39,437 nt of DNA from Candidatus Aenigmatarchaeota archaeon (GCA_018304615.1 JAGVVV010000012.1:1-39437), one strand, 5' to 3'. Numbered from the stretch's first letter, positions 14,428-24,230 are shown. Numbers and translations: made by a program. Notes: generated from the letters alone by a model not told the origin.

Positions 14428-16603
14428 TTTTGAGCAAAACAATCAAAGAAATAAAATAAAACAAGGCAACAACTGATATCCCAACGTTAAACCCATATAT
14501 AGGAGATAAAACTAAGGCAAGTGTCGAGCCGAAAGAGGCAAAGGCGGCATTTATCGAGATAGTATATGGAATAAAGTGCGTTTGCTGCGCTTCCTTCATT
14601 TTTTCTAATACAATGGGGAATGGAAAGCCCAAAAGAAATGATATGGGAGCTACAATTACCAAGACAATAAGGGATTTCTCTAAAATTGTCAAATGAGTAA
14701 AATTTTCGAAAATTGAAGGTAATAGATAAATTAAAGAAAAAATAATTAGTACGTCTAGAAACATTAGATATAAATCCAGTTTATAAGAAAACATTTTTGA
14801 AAAATACCCTCCTAATCCACTTGATAACATCATAGTCGCTAAAACAATAATAAAAGCATTGATAGGACTTTCCAAAAATAAAGAAAATTTTTGCACTAAA
14901 ATCACTTGCAATAACAAATATCCCATTCCAATGAGCGAGAAATATATAAGCAAACTAACTTTTTCTTTATTAAAATTCAACGAACGAACTGAAAAAGAAA
15001 TAGGTAGAATTGCGAATAAAAATAAAATGGCAACATTATTTAAAAACAATTCCTTTAACTGAGAATGATTAGAATCCATTTCAAATGGATATGGTTTATC
15101 GTCTGTTGGTACGTACGAAAGATTATTTAACTGTCCTTTGGATGCAATAATTTTTTGTTCATATGCAGTTTTAACGTTTGTACCTGGAAAATATCCAAAA
15201 TAAATAGGGATGCTATAACTTTTATTTAACATTTCAAATTCAGTCGATGAAAACTCCGACTTTTTTACTAGGGTATAACCACTTCCTAAATCTGGCTCAA
15301 ATGAAAAGAAAACAATGTTTTTTTCTGGTCCATCATAACCCATTTCTTTCATTGCAGTGAAGACAGTGTCAATAAATTGAAAAGTAAAACCCTGACCAAA
15401 TTTCAAGGCAAAAAATCCGTCGTTCTTCAAACATTTAATATAATCTTTTACTGCTTCTTTTGTGTATAAATAATTTTCAGTTAACGCAGGTGACAAAGCA
15501 ACGCCAGTATGATAATCTGCATGTCCGAGATGGATTATATCAAACTCGTTCTCGCAATTACTAACATAAGCTCTGCCATCTTTTGTGTAAATATCTGCTA
15601 ATCCATAAACATTGCCTGAGATATTGGCTAACTCGTTTTGCATCAAAGAAACAAAATTTGGATCTATTTCGACAGCAACTATTTTTTCTGCACCTGCTGC
15701 TTTTGCTGTTGATATATCTCTGCCGCCTCCAGGACCTATCACCAAGACTTCTGGTTTCATCCGCATTTTGAAAATTGGATATACTCTATCGAGAACAGTG
15801 GAACGGTTAGCAACACGAGTTTGTCCAATACCATTTGTGTATAGAAAAAGTTCATTAGATTCATTAGTAACATCTGCACGTGATAAAACACTCCATTTTG
15901 TATATAGCACTTTAGCAGTCTTATCAGAAACTATTATGTTTATAAGATGATTATCTATGAATTCGGTTTCTGTATTATTTGTAGCGAAAGTTAAAACATC
16001 AAAATAGTGAACTTTCGAGTTAAATGAAAGGATTCCTAAGAAAATTAGTGATAAAAATAAAGACGGTAAAAAAAAGGCGGGCCTTTTATAATAAAAAATT
16101 AGTAATGGAATGATAACAATGAAAGCTGATATCAAAAGTAAATCTTCACCCGTAAACATTCCAAAAGCAAAAAAACTTATTACAATGCCTAATCCAGAAC
16201 CCACTATATTTAAAGCGTAAATAATATTTTTTCGCGAGTAATATTTGAATGAAAATGTAATTATGAAACCTGAAAAAAGAAATGGTAATGCCAAGAAAAA
16301 CGATCTTAGAAAAACACCTTTTGAATAGATAACACCAAAATACGCGGCAAAAATGGATAATGACAAAAGAAAAATTGACGGAATGAAAATCTTTTGAGAT
16401 ATTTTTCTTGTGACTAAGAGAGAACCCAAACTAACTCCCAAAAAGGCCGGTGGCAATACTTGCAATACCGTAGTAAAAGAAGAGACAAAGTCTACAATCC
16501 TGTAAAATACAATTTCTAAAATTAGCATGACAGTCGAGACGACAAATACAAGAGCCAAAAGCAAGTCATTTTTCAATAACTTTTTCCTTGTATTAGACTT
16601 CAT
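14414..16603 (-). CDS. Membrane protein with central spermidine-synthase-like SAM domain
   Basis: 729 residues. About six or seven TM helices at the N-terminus (to about residue 195), a soluble domain (about 200-520), then more TM helices (about 525-725). The central domain has a Rossmann motif VLVIGPGGGRD (about 287-296), VAVEIDPN and FDIIHLGHADYHTG, resembling 'fused MFS/spermidine synthase' proteins. The motif reads GGGRD instead of the GGGDG of true spermidine synthases, so polyamine synthesis is doubtful; another SAM-dependent or non-catalytic role is possible. The N-terminal LILEIVFYRIV is typical of the family's first helix. It is divergent from the methyltransferase at 16643 and may serve surface-glycan modification (inference). 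Confidence 0.75.
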   Translation of the reverse strand: MKSNTRKKLLKNDLLLALVFVVSTVMLILEIVFYRIVDFVSSFTTVLQVLPPAFLGVSLGSLLVTRKISQKIFIPSIFLLSLSIFAAYFGVIYSKGVFLRSFFLALPFLFSGFIITFSFKYYSRKNIIYALNIVGSGLGIVISFFAFGMFTGEDLLLISAFIVIIPLLIFYYKRPAFFLPSLFLSLIFLGILSFNSKVHYFDVLTFATNNTETEFIDNHLINIIVSDKTAKVLYTKWSVLSRADVTNESNELFLYTNGIGQTRVANRSTVLDRVYPIFKMRMKPEVLVIGPGGGRDISTAKAAGAEKIVAVEIDPNFVSLMQNELANISGNVYGLADIYTKDGRAYVSNCENEFDIIHLGHADYHTGVALSPALTENYLYTKEAVKDYIKCLKNDGFFALKFGQGFTFQFIDTVFTAMKEMGYDGPEKNIVFFSFEPDLGSGYTLVKKSEFSSTEFEMLNKSYSIPIYFGYFPGTNVKTAYEQKIIASKGQLNNLSYVPTDDKPYPFEMDSNHSQLKELFLNNVAILFLFAILPISFSVRSLNFNKEKVSLLIYFSLIGMGYLLLQVILVQKFSLFLESPINAFIIVLATMMLSSGLGGYFSKMFSYKLDLYLMFLDVLIIFSLIYLLPSIFENFTHLTILEKSLIVLVIVAPISFLLGFPFPIVLEKMKEAQQTHFIPYTISINAAFASFGSTLALVLSPIYGFNVGISVVALFYFISLIVLLKIKQP

Positions 16604-16613
16604 AGATACATAA

Positions 16614-16622
16614 TTAATATAT
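16614..16622. promoter_or_regulatory. Shared divergent TATA-like element
   Basis: TTAATATAT lies 21-29 nt before the ATG at 16643 and reads as a TATA-like AATATATTA on the other strand toward the gene starting at 16603. The whole intergenic region is only 39 bases, so the two promoters must overlap. Confidence 0.35.
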
Positions 16623-16642
16623 TATTCACTTTAATTGCATAT

Positions 16643-17416
16643 ATGAACCACAGCCAACCTGAATTAAATAAATTACAAAGAAGGTTTTTTGAGGAAGATA
16701 TAAAAAGGCAATTGCACTATCTTCAACACCCTTTGCACAGATACCAAAAAGAAAGAAGATATATGCATGCAATAGAAATGGCACAGATAAATGAAACTGA
16801 TACTATTCTCGAAGTTGGCTGTGCAATTGGCTACCAAATACCACTAATAGTTGGAAAATGCAAAAAGTATGTTGGCATAGATTTTTCGGAAAGTGCTATA
16901 AAATTGAACCGCAAGAGAAACAAATCACCAAAAGTAAAAGTATTATGCATGGATGCGAGAAAGATAAAATTCAAAAAAAATCTTTTTGATGTTGTCCTGT
17001 TGATAGATGTCATTGAAGATTTATACGATCAAGAAAAAGTTTTATCTCAAATAAAAAAGGTTCTTAAACCGGGCGGCAGATTGGTAGTTTCTGCCCCAAA
17101 TGAAAAAAGCCTTTACGGACTAGCAAAAAATATTTGGAATAAGCCAAAATGGTTCGATCGATCAATAGTTCCGCCCATACATAGATGGTACGATAAAAAT
17201 TTGCTGATAGAAATTTTGAGCAAGCATGGTTTCATTGTAACTGATGTAAGAGGATCTTTTTTTCTACCGCCATTTTTCACAGGGAAGCGTTATTTAATAC
17301 CTTCGTATAAAATTATTCCAAAAATATATAATTTCTTCGAAAATTTTCTAAGTCGAAGTATAAAATCTTTAGGCTATCATATAATAATATGCGCTAAAAA
17401 TAGTGAGAATGCATGA
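16643..17416 (+). CDS. SAM-dependent class I methyltransferase
   Basis: 257 residues. Motif I ILEVGCAIGYQ (about 55-65), acidic strand 2 end YVGIDFSES, motif II-like MDARKIKF, VVLLIDVIEDL, and LKPGGRLVVSAPN follow the standard methyltransferase-11 order. The C-terminal part (from about residue 160) has HRWYDKNLLIEILSKHGF, typical of small-molecule or sugar methyltransferases. There is no membrane segment except a mildly hydrophobic end. Its stop overlaps the next start (ATGA), so it is translationally coupled to a DegT aminotransferase; methylation of an amino sugar is plausible but not shown. Confidence 0.85.
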   Translation: MNHSQPELNKLQRRFFEEDIKRQLHYLQHPLHRYQKERRYMHAIEMAQINETDTILEVGCAIGYQIPLIVGKCKKYVGIDFSESAIKLNRKRNKSPKVKVLCMDARKIKFKKNLFDVVLLIDVIEDLYDQEKVLSQIKKVLKPGGRLVVSAPNEKSLYGLAKNIWNKPKWFDRSIVPPIHRWYDKNLLIEILSKHGFIVTDVRGSFFLPPFFTGKRYLIPSYKIIPKIYNFFENFLSRSIKSLGYHIIICAKNSENA

Positions 17417-18627
17417 AAAAAATTATATCGAGCATCAATATAACTGAGCCACCAGTAAGATTTACAGATATTTTAAGAAGTTTCATTAAAGAGGGGTTTT
17501 CAAAAGAAACTTATGTGGAAGTTTTCGAGAAAGAATTTGCCAAATATATTGGCGTAAGACATGCATTTGCTGTTTCTTCGGGAAGGTACGCGATGCAGCT
17601 CATACTCAAGTCGCTAAATCTAGATAGAGGATCGGAAGTCATCGTTCCTTCCTACACATTTCATCAGTTGCCAGAAATCATAAAAAGAATTGGTCTGAAA
17701 CCAGTATTTGTTGATATTGACACAACCACGTTCAACTTAGACCCTGAGAAAGTAGAAGAAAAAATCACGAAAAATACGCGAGTAATACTCGCTACACACC
17801 TTTTTGGATTGCCTTGTGACATGAGCAGAATTAAGCGAATTGCAAAGAAATATGGTCTTTACGTGATAGAAGATTGCGCTCACTCGCTTGGTTCTGAATT
17901 TAAGGGAAAAAAAGTTGGCTCAATTGGAGATGCCGGATATTTTAGTTTAGGCATTACTAAGCAAATCAACACTTTCGGTGGAGGAGTAATAACAACTGAT
18001 AGTGATGAATTAGCAAACAAAATGAGAAGGGAAATTAGCAAAATGCAATCCTCAACAGTCGGCTTGCTCAGAAAAATTTTAGCTGGATATATTGCCCACT
18101 TTGCATTAAATACAAAAATTAACTATTTAACATTGAGTCTATACAAATCGAACAAGTTGAAAGAAAAAATAAAAACTCTTTATGACAGAACGCATGGAAG
18201 CCATTCAACAAAGGAATTGCGCTTCACAGATTTGCAAGCAGCATTAGGCTTGAAGCAACTAAGAAAAATTGACAATACGAATATTGAAATGTCAAGAAAA
18301 GTTCTGCTTTACATAAAATTATTAAAAAATGTTCCTGGAATGACAATATCTAAAAACTTCAAGGATAGAAAGCACTCATATTACAATTTTGTCGTTTTAT
18401 TAAACGAGGATGCATCGAAACTTGCAGAATTTTTGTGGAAAAATAAGATTTTTACGCCAATAAGAAACGATATAATGCAGAATTGCACATGGGAATTACC
18501 TGAAAATTATGCCGCGACAAAAAAAATTATTCAAAATGCAATCAAACTTCCTCTATATCAAAACATAAATGACAAAGAAATAAGAAACATCGCCAACTTG
18601 ATTAAGTCCTTTCAGCTTCAGCTATAA
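17413..18627 (+). CDS. DegT/DnrJ/EryC1/StrS-family aminotransferase
   Basis: 404 residues. PLP-dependent sugar aminotransferase fold: SSGRYAMQL near residue 56, VIVPSYTFHQ, PVFVDID, the PLP-contacting IEDCAHS (D154), and the Schiff-base lysine K183 in GITKQINTFGGG. These enzymes usually transfer an amino group from glutamate to a keto-sugar nucleotide. The segment after the lysine reads FGGG rather than the more common GEGG. It begins inside the methyltransferase stop (ATGA), and the SDR gene follows after 25 bases, so these form one operon with GT2 at the end (16643-20604). Confidence 0.88.
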   Translation: MKKIISSINITEPPVRFTDILRSFIKEGFSKETYVEVFEKEFAKYIGVRHAFAVSSGRYAMQLILKSLNLDRGSEVIVPSYTFHQLPEIIKRIGLKPVFVDIDTTTFNLDPEKVEEKITKNTRVILATHLFGLPCDMSRIKRIAKKYGLYVIEDCAHSLGSEFKGKKVGSIGDAGYFSLGITKQINTFGGGVITTDSDELANKMRREISKMQSSTVGLLRKILAGYIAHFALNTKINYLTLSLYKSNKLKEKIKTLYDRTHGSHSTKELRFTDLQAALGLKQLRKIDNTNIEMSRKVLLYIKLLKNVPGMTISKNFKDRKHSYYNFVVLLNEDASKLAEFLWKNKIFTPIRNDIMQNCTWELPENYAATKKIIQNAIKLPLYQNINDKEIRNIANLIKSFQLQL

Positions 18628-18652
18628 AAAATAGACTGCATATATAAAATCT

Positions 18653-19603
18653 ATGAGATGGGATGATAAGAAAGTATTGATAACAGGAATCAATGGATTC
18701 ATCGGTTCAAATTTGGCCAAACGTCTTCTCGATTTAAATGCTGATGTGATTGGCGTTGACAATTTTGAATACTCAAATAAAATATGGCTAAATGAAATCT
18801 CAAATAAAATAAGTTTCTTCGAAGCGGACGTTTCAAAAAATGCAGATTTAGAGAAGTTAAAAAACCTGGACATAGATTTCATTTTTCACTTCGGGTCACC
18901 GTCATCATCAATTCTTTTTAACAGATTTCCTAAAAAATGTTTCATGAAAACCATAGAAGGTATGAAAAATGTTCTAGATCTATCGAAAGCTATCAATGTG
19001 AGAAAAATCGTTTTTCCGTCCTCTGGAAGCGTCTATGGAATAGAATTCACAAAAATATCCAACCTGAATATGCAGGATATGAGAAAAGTAAATCTGTACG
19101 CCTTGGCAAAAATCGCCTGCGAATCACTAGCTATCTCCTACGCAGAAATTAATTGGATTGGACTGAGAATCTTCACGGGGTATGGTCCTAGGGAGGAAAA
19201 GAAGGAAGGATATGCTAGTGTCGTTTATACGTTCATAAAATGCATAATGGAAGGAAAAAGTCCAATAATTTATGGCGACGGGAGTCAGACAAGAGACTTC
19301 ATATACATTGACAACATAGTAGATGCAATATTAAAATCCGCTGAAATAAACTTTAATGGAATAATCGACATCGGAACTGGCGAAGAAATATCGTTTTCAC
19401 AACTAGTTGATTTGATCCAAAAGATTGTTGCAAAGGAAATCAAACCTGTCTATAAAGCTACAGAAAATGTTTACGCGGAAAATATTAAAGCAAATACTAT
19501 ACTGATGAAAAAAATTCTAGAAATAGAACCCAAAAAAGTTGATGAAGGAATAAAAAATTTTGTTCATTATTTGGAAAATAAACCGGAGGTAGTCAAACGA
19601 TAA
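18653..19603 (+). CDS. NAD-dependent epimerase/dehydratase (extended SDR)
   Basis: 316 residues. Rossmann GINGFIGSN (12-20), acidic GVDNFEY, catalytic FPSSGSVYG (Ser around 124) and Y149-x3-K153 (LYALAK), followed by YGDGSQTRDFIYIDN and DIGTGEE. The layout matches UDP-glucose 4-epimerase/UDP-glucuronate decarboxylase relatives. With the preceding aminotransferase it could build an amino sugar. It is a paralogue, not a copy, of the SDR at 11004. A GGAGGT near its 3' end serves the next gene, whose start overlaps its stop by one base. Confidence 0.88.
   Translation: MRWDDKKVLITGINGFIGSNLAKRLLDLNADVIGVDNFEYSNKIWLNEISNKISFFEADVSKNADLEKLKNLDIDFIFHFGSPSSSILFNRFPKKCFMKTIEGMKNVLDLSKAINVRKIVFPSSGSVYGIEFTKISNLNMQDMRKVNLYALAKIACESLAISYAEINWIGLRIFTGYGPREEKKEGYASVVYTFIKCIMEGKSPIIYGDGSQTRDFIYIDNIVDAILKSAEINFNGIIDIGTGEEISFSQLVDLIQKIVAKEIKPVYKATENVYAENIKANTILMKKILEIEPKKVDEGIKNFVHYLENKPEVVKR
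19585..19590 (+). promoter_or_regulatory. Shine-Dalgarno GGAGGT inside the SDR 3' end
   Basis: GGAGGT lies 12 bases before the ATG at 19603, inside the SDR coding region. It fixes the start of the GT2 gene and shows that operon-internal genes use Shine-Dalgarno sites. Confidence 0.6.
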
Positions 19604-20604
19604 TGAAACCTTTTTTCTCCATAATAATACCATGCAGAAATAATAGAGAAACGATAAAATTTACAATTAAATCATTGCAAGGAATGAATTATCCTAAAAA
19701 TAAATTCGAAGTAATAATAGTCGATTCGTCAGATGATAATACAAAAAATATTTTATATAAAATAAAAAGTAAAAATTTCAGAATAATTAATAATCCGATA
19801 AAAGTAGGAAGGAATTCAAATATCTCGAGAAATATCGGAGCGCGACAAAGCAAATATGACAACCTTATTTTCCTTGATGCTGATTGCACTGTTAGTAAAA
19901 ATTGGCTGAATGATTATGCACAATATGTTGAAATAGATGCCGCCGGAGGGGCATTGAAAGCAAAAGGAACAAATATGTTTTCTAAATACCTAAATTACTC
20001 TCTGATGTCGTTAAGACTTGAACCTGAGAGAGAGCAAATAATTACAGCAGAAAATTTCCATAAATTACAGATTCCACGTGGAGGGAATTTTTTTATTAAA
20101 AAATCTGTATTAAAAAAAGCTGGTTTTTTTGATGAGGCAACTCCATCCTTTGATGAACTTGAACTTTTTTATAGACTTGTAAGGAAAGGACACAAAATAT
20201 TAATTATTCCATCAGCCAATGTTGAAACCTTTAGCGCTTCAGAACTTAAGACTTTACTTGGCAGTTTCATTAGATGGGGTAAGGGTCTTGGCTATTTCAC
20301 AATTAAATACATCCATTCCAATTACGTAAAAACTAGATTTTCGCAATTTCTTATATTTGATTTGCTTCTCCTTTTTTATGCGTTATTAATGAGTCGATAT
20401 TTCCAATTTGGAATATACGCAATAATAGCCTCAATTTTTCTGTTTTGGATTTACTATAGAATTTTTGTTTATAGGAAAAGCAATCTCGATATTCTAGCTT
20501 TTATTTGCTTTGATGTTTTAGCATTTGTCGTTGTTCAATTTTCTGCGGCATATTTTATTTTAAAAAGTAAAGTTTATTCATCCTTCAGAAAACTTTTTAA
20601 CTAA
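19603..20604 (+). CDS. Glycosyltransferase family 2 with C-terminal membrane segments
   Basis: 333 residues. The GT-A start FSIIIPCRNNRETIK, VDSSDDNTK, FLDADCT (D-x-D equivalent near residue 90) and PRGGNFFIKKSVL are typical GT2. PSFDELELFYRLVRKG supplies the conserved E-D-like acceptor motif. The C-terminus (about 240-325) has three hydrophobic stretches, so the enzyme is probably bound at the inner membrane face. It is the last gene of the methyltransferase-DegT-SDR-GT2 operon and overlaps the convergent aminotransferase by 27 bases. Confidence 0.87.
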   Translation: MKPFFSIIIPCRNNRETIKFTIKSLQGMNYPKNKFEVIIVDSSDDNTKNILYKIKSKNFRIINNPIKVGRNSNISRNIGARQSKYDNLIFLDADCTVSKNWLNDYAQYVEIDAAGGALKAKGTNMFSKYLNYSLMSLRLEPEREQIITAENFHKLQIPRGGNFFIKKSVLKKAGFFDEATPSFDELELFYRLVRKGHKILIIPSANVETFSASELKTLLGSFIRWGKGLGYFTIKYIHSNYVKTRFSQFLIFDLLLLFYALLMSRYFQFGIYAIIASIFLFWIYYRIFVYRKSNLDILAFICFDVLAFVVVQFSAAYFILKSKVYSSFRKLFN

Positions 20605-21732
20605 TTTTGCAACCCTAACAATTTCTTCGTCTTTAAACCATGGATTCAAAGGAAGTGAAAGGAATTCTCTTTGACATGCTTCCGCCACAGGAAAATCTCC
20701 TGGTTTATGCCCAAGATAGGAGAAGGATTTTGTTAAATGAATAAGGTATGGATAATGAACCCATGTCTGAATTCTATTTCTCAGCAGAAAGTTTCTCAAT
20801 TTTTCCCTCTTTTTTGTTCTTATCACAAATCTGTAGAATCCATGTTTCACTTTTTTGTCAACTCTTGGCAACACTATGTTTGTATCGCCTAAAATTTCAT
20901 AATAGAGTTTCCCCAAGTGTCTCCTCTTTTCAATCCACTTTTCAAAAAATGGAAGTTTGGCTTTCAAGAAAACTATTTGAATCGCATCCAAATATGCAGG
21001 AGTTCTCTTGCTTTTCAACATGAATGGATTGTCGTAATTTGTCTCAGAGTCAGTTAAAACTCTTATTTTTTCAACTAATTCCTTATTATTCGTAACAACA
21101 ATACCCCCATTGCCAAAACCGCCCAATAATTTATTCAGATAAAAGCTGAAGCATCCTATGTCGCCAATAGGTACTTTTTTTCCTTTGTAAGTCACTCCAT
21201 GAGCCTGAGAGGAATCTTCTATAACTTCCAGATTTTGCTTTCTGGCAATTTTCAGAATTTCATCCATTTCACAAACATCTCCGAATAGATGGACAGGCAT
21301 TATAGCTTTTGTTTTATCAGTGATTTTATCCTCCATCAGAATTTCGTCAATCAGGTAGCTTTGGGAGTTAATGTCTACTAAAACCGGTTTTGCACCAACA
21401 TTTGCAATTGCGATGGTTGTAGAAATATTTGTGTTAGTGGTTGTGATCACTTCATCTCCTGATTCAATTCCACAACCTAGAAGCGTACATTGAAGAGCAG
21501 CCGTGCCTGACGACATTCCTATAGCGTACTTCTTATTGCAAAATTTTGCAAAAATTCTTGCAAAATCATCTTCATATTTCTCAATCTCAAAAAAATCCTT
21601 AAAGGATAGAACAGTGTTTAATTCCTCCAGAAGATTTGATCTTATTTCCTTATTCTGGCGGTCAAAATTTTCAAATGACCAAAAAAATCTTTTCGCTAAT
21701 TTAATGAAGAGATTTCTATATAATGGCAACAT
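20578..21732 (-). CDS. DegT/DnrJ/EryC1/StrS-family aminotransferase (second)
   Basis: 384 residues. GMSSGTAALQ near residue 72, EVITTTNTNIST, PVLVDIN, the PLP-contacting IEDSSQAHG (D173), and lysine K201 in FYLNKLLGGFGNGG. The C-terminal RNRIQTWVHYPYLIHL is typical of StrS-like sugar aminotransferases. It shares the fold with the gene at 17413 but is clearly divergent. The N-terminal 40 residues are an extra basic/aromatic extension. It lies downstream of the broken radical SAM gene and CapK-like ligase on the minus strand (42-base gap), so these may have been one operon. Confidence 0.87.
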   Translation of the reverse strand: MLPLYRNLFIKLAKRFFWSFENFDRQNKEIRSNLLEELNTVLSFKDFFEIEKYEDDFARIFAKFCNKKYAIGMSSGTAALQCTLLGCGIESGDEVITTTNTNISTTIAIANVGAKPVLVDINSQSYLIDEILMEDKITDKTKAIMPVHLFGDVCEMDEILKIARKQNLEVIEDSSQAHGVTYKGKKVPIGDIGCFSFYLNKLLGGFGNGGIVVTNNKELVEKIRVLTDSETNYDNPFMLKSKRTPAYLDAIQIVFLKAKLPFFEKWIEKRRHLGKLYYEILGDTNIVLPRVDKKVKHGFYRFVIRTKKREKLRNFLLRNRIQTWVHYPYLIHLTKSFSYLGHKPGDFPVAEACQREFLSLPLNPWFKDEEIVRVAKLVKKFSEG

Positions 21733-21774
21733 CGTGATCCCAAGTTAATTATTAAATTTTCAACTATAAACCTC

Positions 21775-22805
21775 TTATTTGCTAATTAATTTGAAAATCG
21801 AATTTAAGTTAAGAGAATAAAGTAAATCATTGTTAGTGTCATGTGAATAGTTAGAATTACATGTGTGCTTCTTATTTAGCATTTTGAAAGCTTTCACGAA
21901 ACCAAATCTCGTCCCGTTTATTCCTTCATTCAAATTGAATAAACAAGGCGCAACAATTCCATTGGGTAGCAATCTACAATAAAGAACCCCAGCAAAACTT
22001 TTTACCTTCGTTTTTTTACCTTCCAATTGTTTGATTGCTTCGATATAAAGTGAGGACGATCTGTCAAGTAATTCTGTCTTCTTGTCGAAGTCTATAATCA
22101 ATTTTAACGCCTGAATATTTTTTCCGATTTCAGTTTCATATTTTTGAATGAAATCCTTGTTAAAATCATGCGTATAAATTACGTTGAAACTTATTTTTAC
22201 TTCATTTTCGATAGAAAAATCAAAAAGTTTTCTCAAACCTTCAAAATCGTTTTTCATGTTCTGCTCTGACAAAACAGAAATAACAGATACCTGTTTGCCA
22301 TCGTCCTTTGTCAAATCAATCGCTTCAACAACTTTATCATAAGTTCCTATGCCCCTCATCGCTTCGTGAATTTCTCTCGGACCATCAAGAGATATAAAAA
22401 TTTTATCCACTGAATCTAACTCATTTCGCCTATATTTGTAAAGCAACCCGTTGGTGTTCAGTTCGACTGAATTTATGCCACATTCCTTTGTAAAATCTGC
22501 CAAAGGTCCCAAATCTTTTCGTAGCAGAGGTTCACCACCAGTAAAACTCCAGGAAACTGTTCCAGCCTTTTCAATTCCCTTATTTTGACTTCTGGCAAAC
22601 CGCAATATTTACAACGTAGGTTGCAAGCAAAATTGATCATATGAGTAACATTCAGCGGTGTCTTACGACCAAAATTAGCGAGTAAAATTGGAATTAAAGA
22701 TTTCCAAAAAATTCTCTTCGAGAAGACAGAATTCTGCATTAATAAGAAATGTTTTCCAAACCTTATTAATCTTGAAATTTTGAAATGATTAAAGTCAACT
22801 TTCAA
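21775..22805 (-). pseudogene. Radical SAM/SPASM-like protein, broken by a frame-disrupting lesion
   Basis: Two ORFs in different frames together make one radical SAM protein. The 5' piece (from the TTG at 22805) carries the cluster motif FACNLRCKYCGLP; the 3' piece carries SWSFTGGEPLLRKDLG, SLDGPREIHEAMRG, and a SPASM-like CRLLPNGIVAPCLF. The frame change lies around 22576-22590. Compared with the intact paralogue at 29365, about 14 residues between CxxxCxxC and GGEP are missing, so the lesion looks like a deletion of roughly 40 bases that is not a multiple of three. The gene overlaps the ligase stop by 11 bases. Either a true pseudogene or an assembly error; the rest of the sequence is well kept, implying a recent event. 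Confidence 0.8.
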
Positions 22806-24222
22806 ATAATTTCTTATTCACATTAGAAACCACGTGTCTAAATTTTCTTCCATGTGATATTTTATCAACAAGTTTAACTTTTATTTCAACATCGTTTCCC
22901 AAAAGATTTTTTACACGAGAAACAATCACCTTTTTAGTTTTTTCCGAAAAAAGCGACGTCGGCACTATAACCAAAGTGATCTTATCGATTTTTTCTTGGA
23001 TTACCCTGAATTGATTAACAGCTTTATTAAAGCCACCTTCTGCTGTGTCTATAGCCTGCAATATGGCCGCAATATCAGTTATGATTTTACCATCTTTCGA
23101 TACAAGTAAATCACTTTTTCTACCATGAACTTCCTCAAGCATTGTAAGTTTTCTACCACATGAGCATCCATCGTTTTCTATCGAGCTAATATCTTCGATA
23201 TTATATCTAATCAGTGGCATATCAAAGTTCGTAAAATCTGTTATTACTACTTCCCCTTTCTCGCCGTTGCTGAGAATTTCGTTATTTTTTACAACTTCAA
23301 CAATGTGGTTTTCCATATGTATGTGCAAACCATTTTGTTTGCACTCACTGGCAATAGTTCCAACCTCTGCAGCGGCACCATAATGATTGAAAACTTCAGC
23401 ATCCACCAACTTCTGAATAATTTTTTTTGGATATCCCTCTCCAGTCAATGTAATGCAACGTAAAGATTTTGGAAAGGTTACGTCAAAATGATCCTGAATT
23501 TCTGACAGATATAAAATTATATAAGGAAAAGTACGAATCAGTTTCGGTTGAAATTTTGTCATTGCATAAAATATTTTCAGTAATTCCTTTGTATCAAGAA
23601 CTTTAGGAGTCCAATGTAACCTATTAGAAATCAAGTACTTTAAACCTCTGAAGACCAGAGATTTCGTATTTATGAATGCACCTGTGAAGGAAGGTGGAAA
23701 TGCAATTCCCATTATTTTATCTTTTGCTGGATCACAGCCAGCCCACATGTATGTTCGCTGCAGAATAGCGTCCCTCCATTTGACCGCGTCAATACTCAAA
23801 AGACATCTTAAAGGTTTTCCTGTTGAACCGGAAGTAGAAGCCACTCTGTAAATTGTCCCCTTAGGAGGTATTATATCCTGAAAATTTTTTTTTACCTCAT
23901 CCTTTGATAGAATCGGGATTTTCGATACGTCTTCAAGTGATTTAATGTCAGAAGGCGTTATTCTAGCTTTTTTGAATTTCCGCTTGTATAACGGAATGTT
24001 GTTGTATGCATACCATACTACCTGTTTTAACTTCTTTAGTTGAAAATTTTTCAGTTCACGCAACTTAAACCATTGAGACCTTTGCAAAAAATTAAATTCT
24101 TGGTCGATGTATCCCAGTCTGAGTTGCCTTATCTGTGAAGCTGACAGAATTCGGTAATAATTTTTAGGAAGCAACTTCAATAAAGCACTAGTAACCTCTT
24201 GATCAACATTAAAATTTGGCAT
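22795..24222 (-). CDS. CapK/PaaK-like adenylate-forming ligase (phenylacetate-CoA-ligase family)
   Basis: 475 residues. ANL-superfamily markers are visible: the P-loop-like STSGSTGKP (about 130), LTGEGYP, FNHYGAAAEVGTIASEC, MPLIRYNIEDIS and a cysteine pair in DGCSCGRKL followed by HGRKSD. Members adenylate a carboxylic acid and often pass it to CoA; CapK-type relatives sit in capsule and exopolysaccharide loci. The substrate here is unknown; it may prepare an acyl or aryl group for glycan decoration (inference). Its stop overlaps the start of the broken radical SAM gene. It is divergent from the ABC transporter operon across a 44-base gap. Confidence 0.85.
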   Translation of the reverse strand: MPNFNVDQEVTSALLKLLPKNYYRILSASQIRQLRLGYIDQEFNFLQRSQWFKLRELKNFQLKKLKQVVWYAYNNIPLYKRKFKKARITPSDIKSLEDVSKIPILSKDEVKKNFQDIIPPKGTIYRVASTSGSTGKPLRCLLSIDAVKWRDAILQRTYMWAGCDPAKDKIMGIAFPPSFTGAFINTKSLVFRGLKYLISNRLHWTPKVLDTKELLKIFYAMTKFQPKLIRTFPYIILYLSEIQDHFDVTFPKSLRCITLTGEGYPKKIIQKLVDAEVFNHYGAAAEVGTIASECKQNGLHIHMENHIVEVVKNNEILSNGEKGEVVITDFTNFDMPLIRYNIEDISSIENDGCSCGRKLTMLEEVHGRKSDLLVSKDGKIITDIAAILQAIDTAEGGFNKAVNQFRVIQEKIDKITLVIVPTSLFSEKTKKVIVSRVKNLLGNDVEIKVKLVDKISHGRKFRHVVSNVNKKLFES

Positions 24223-24230
24223 AAAATAAT

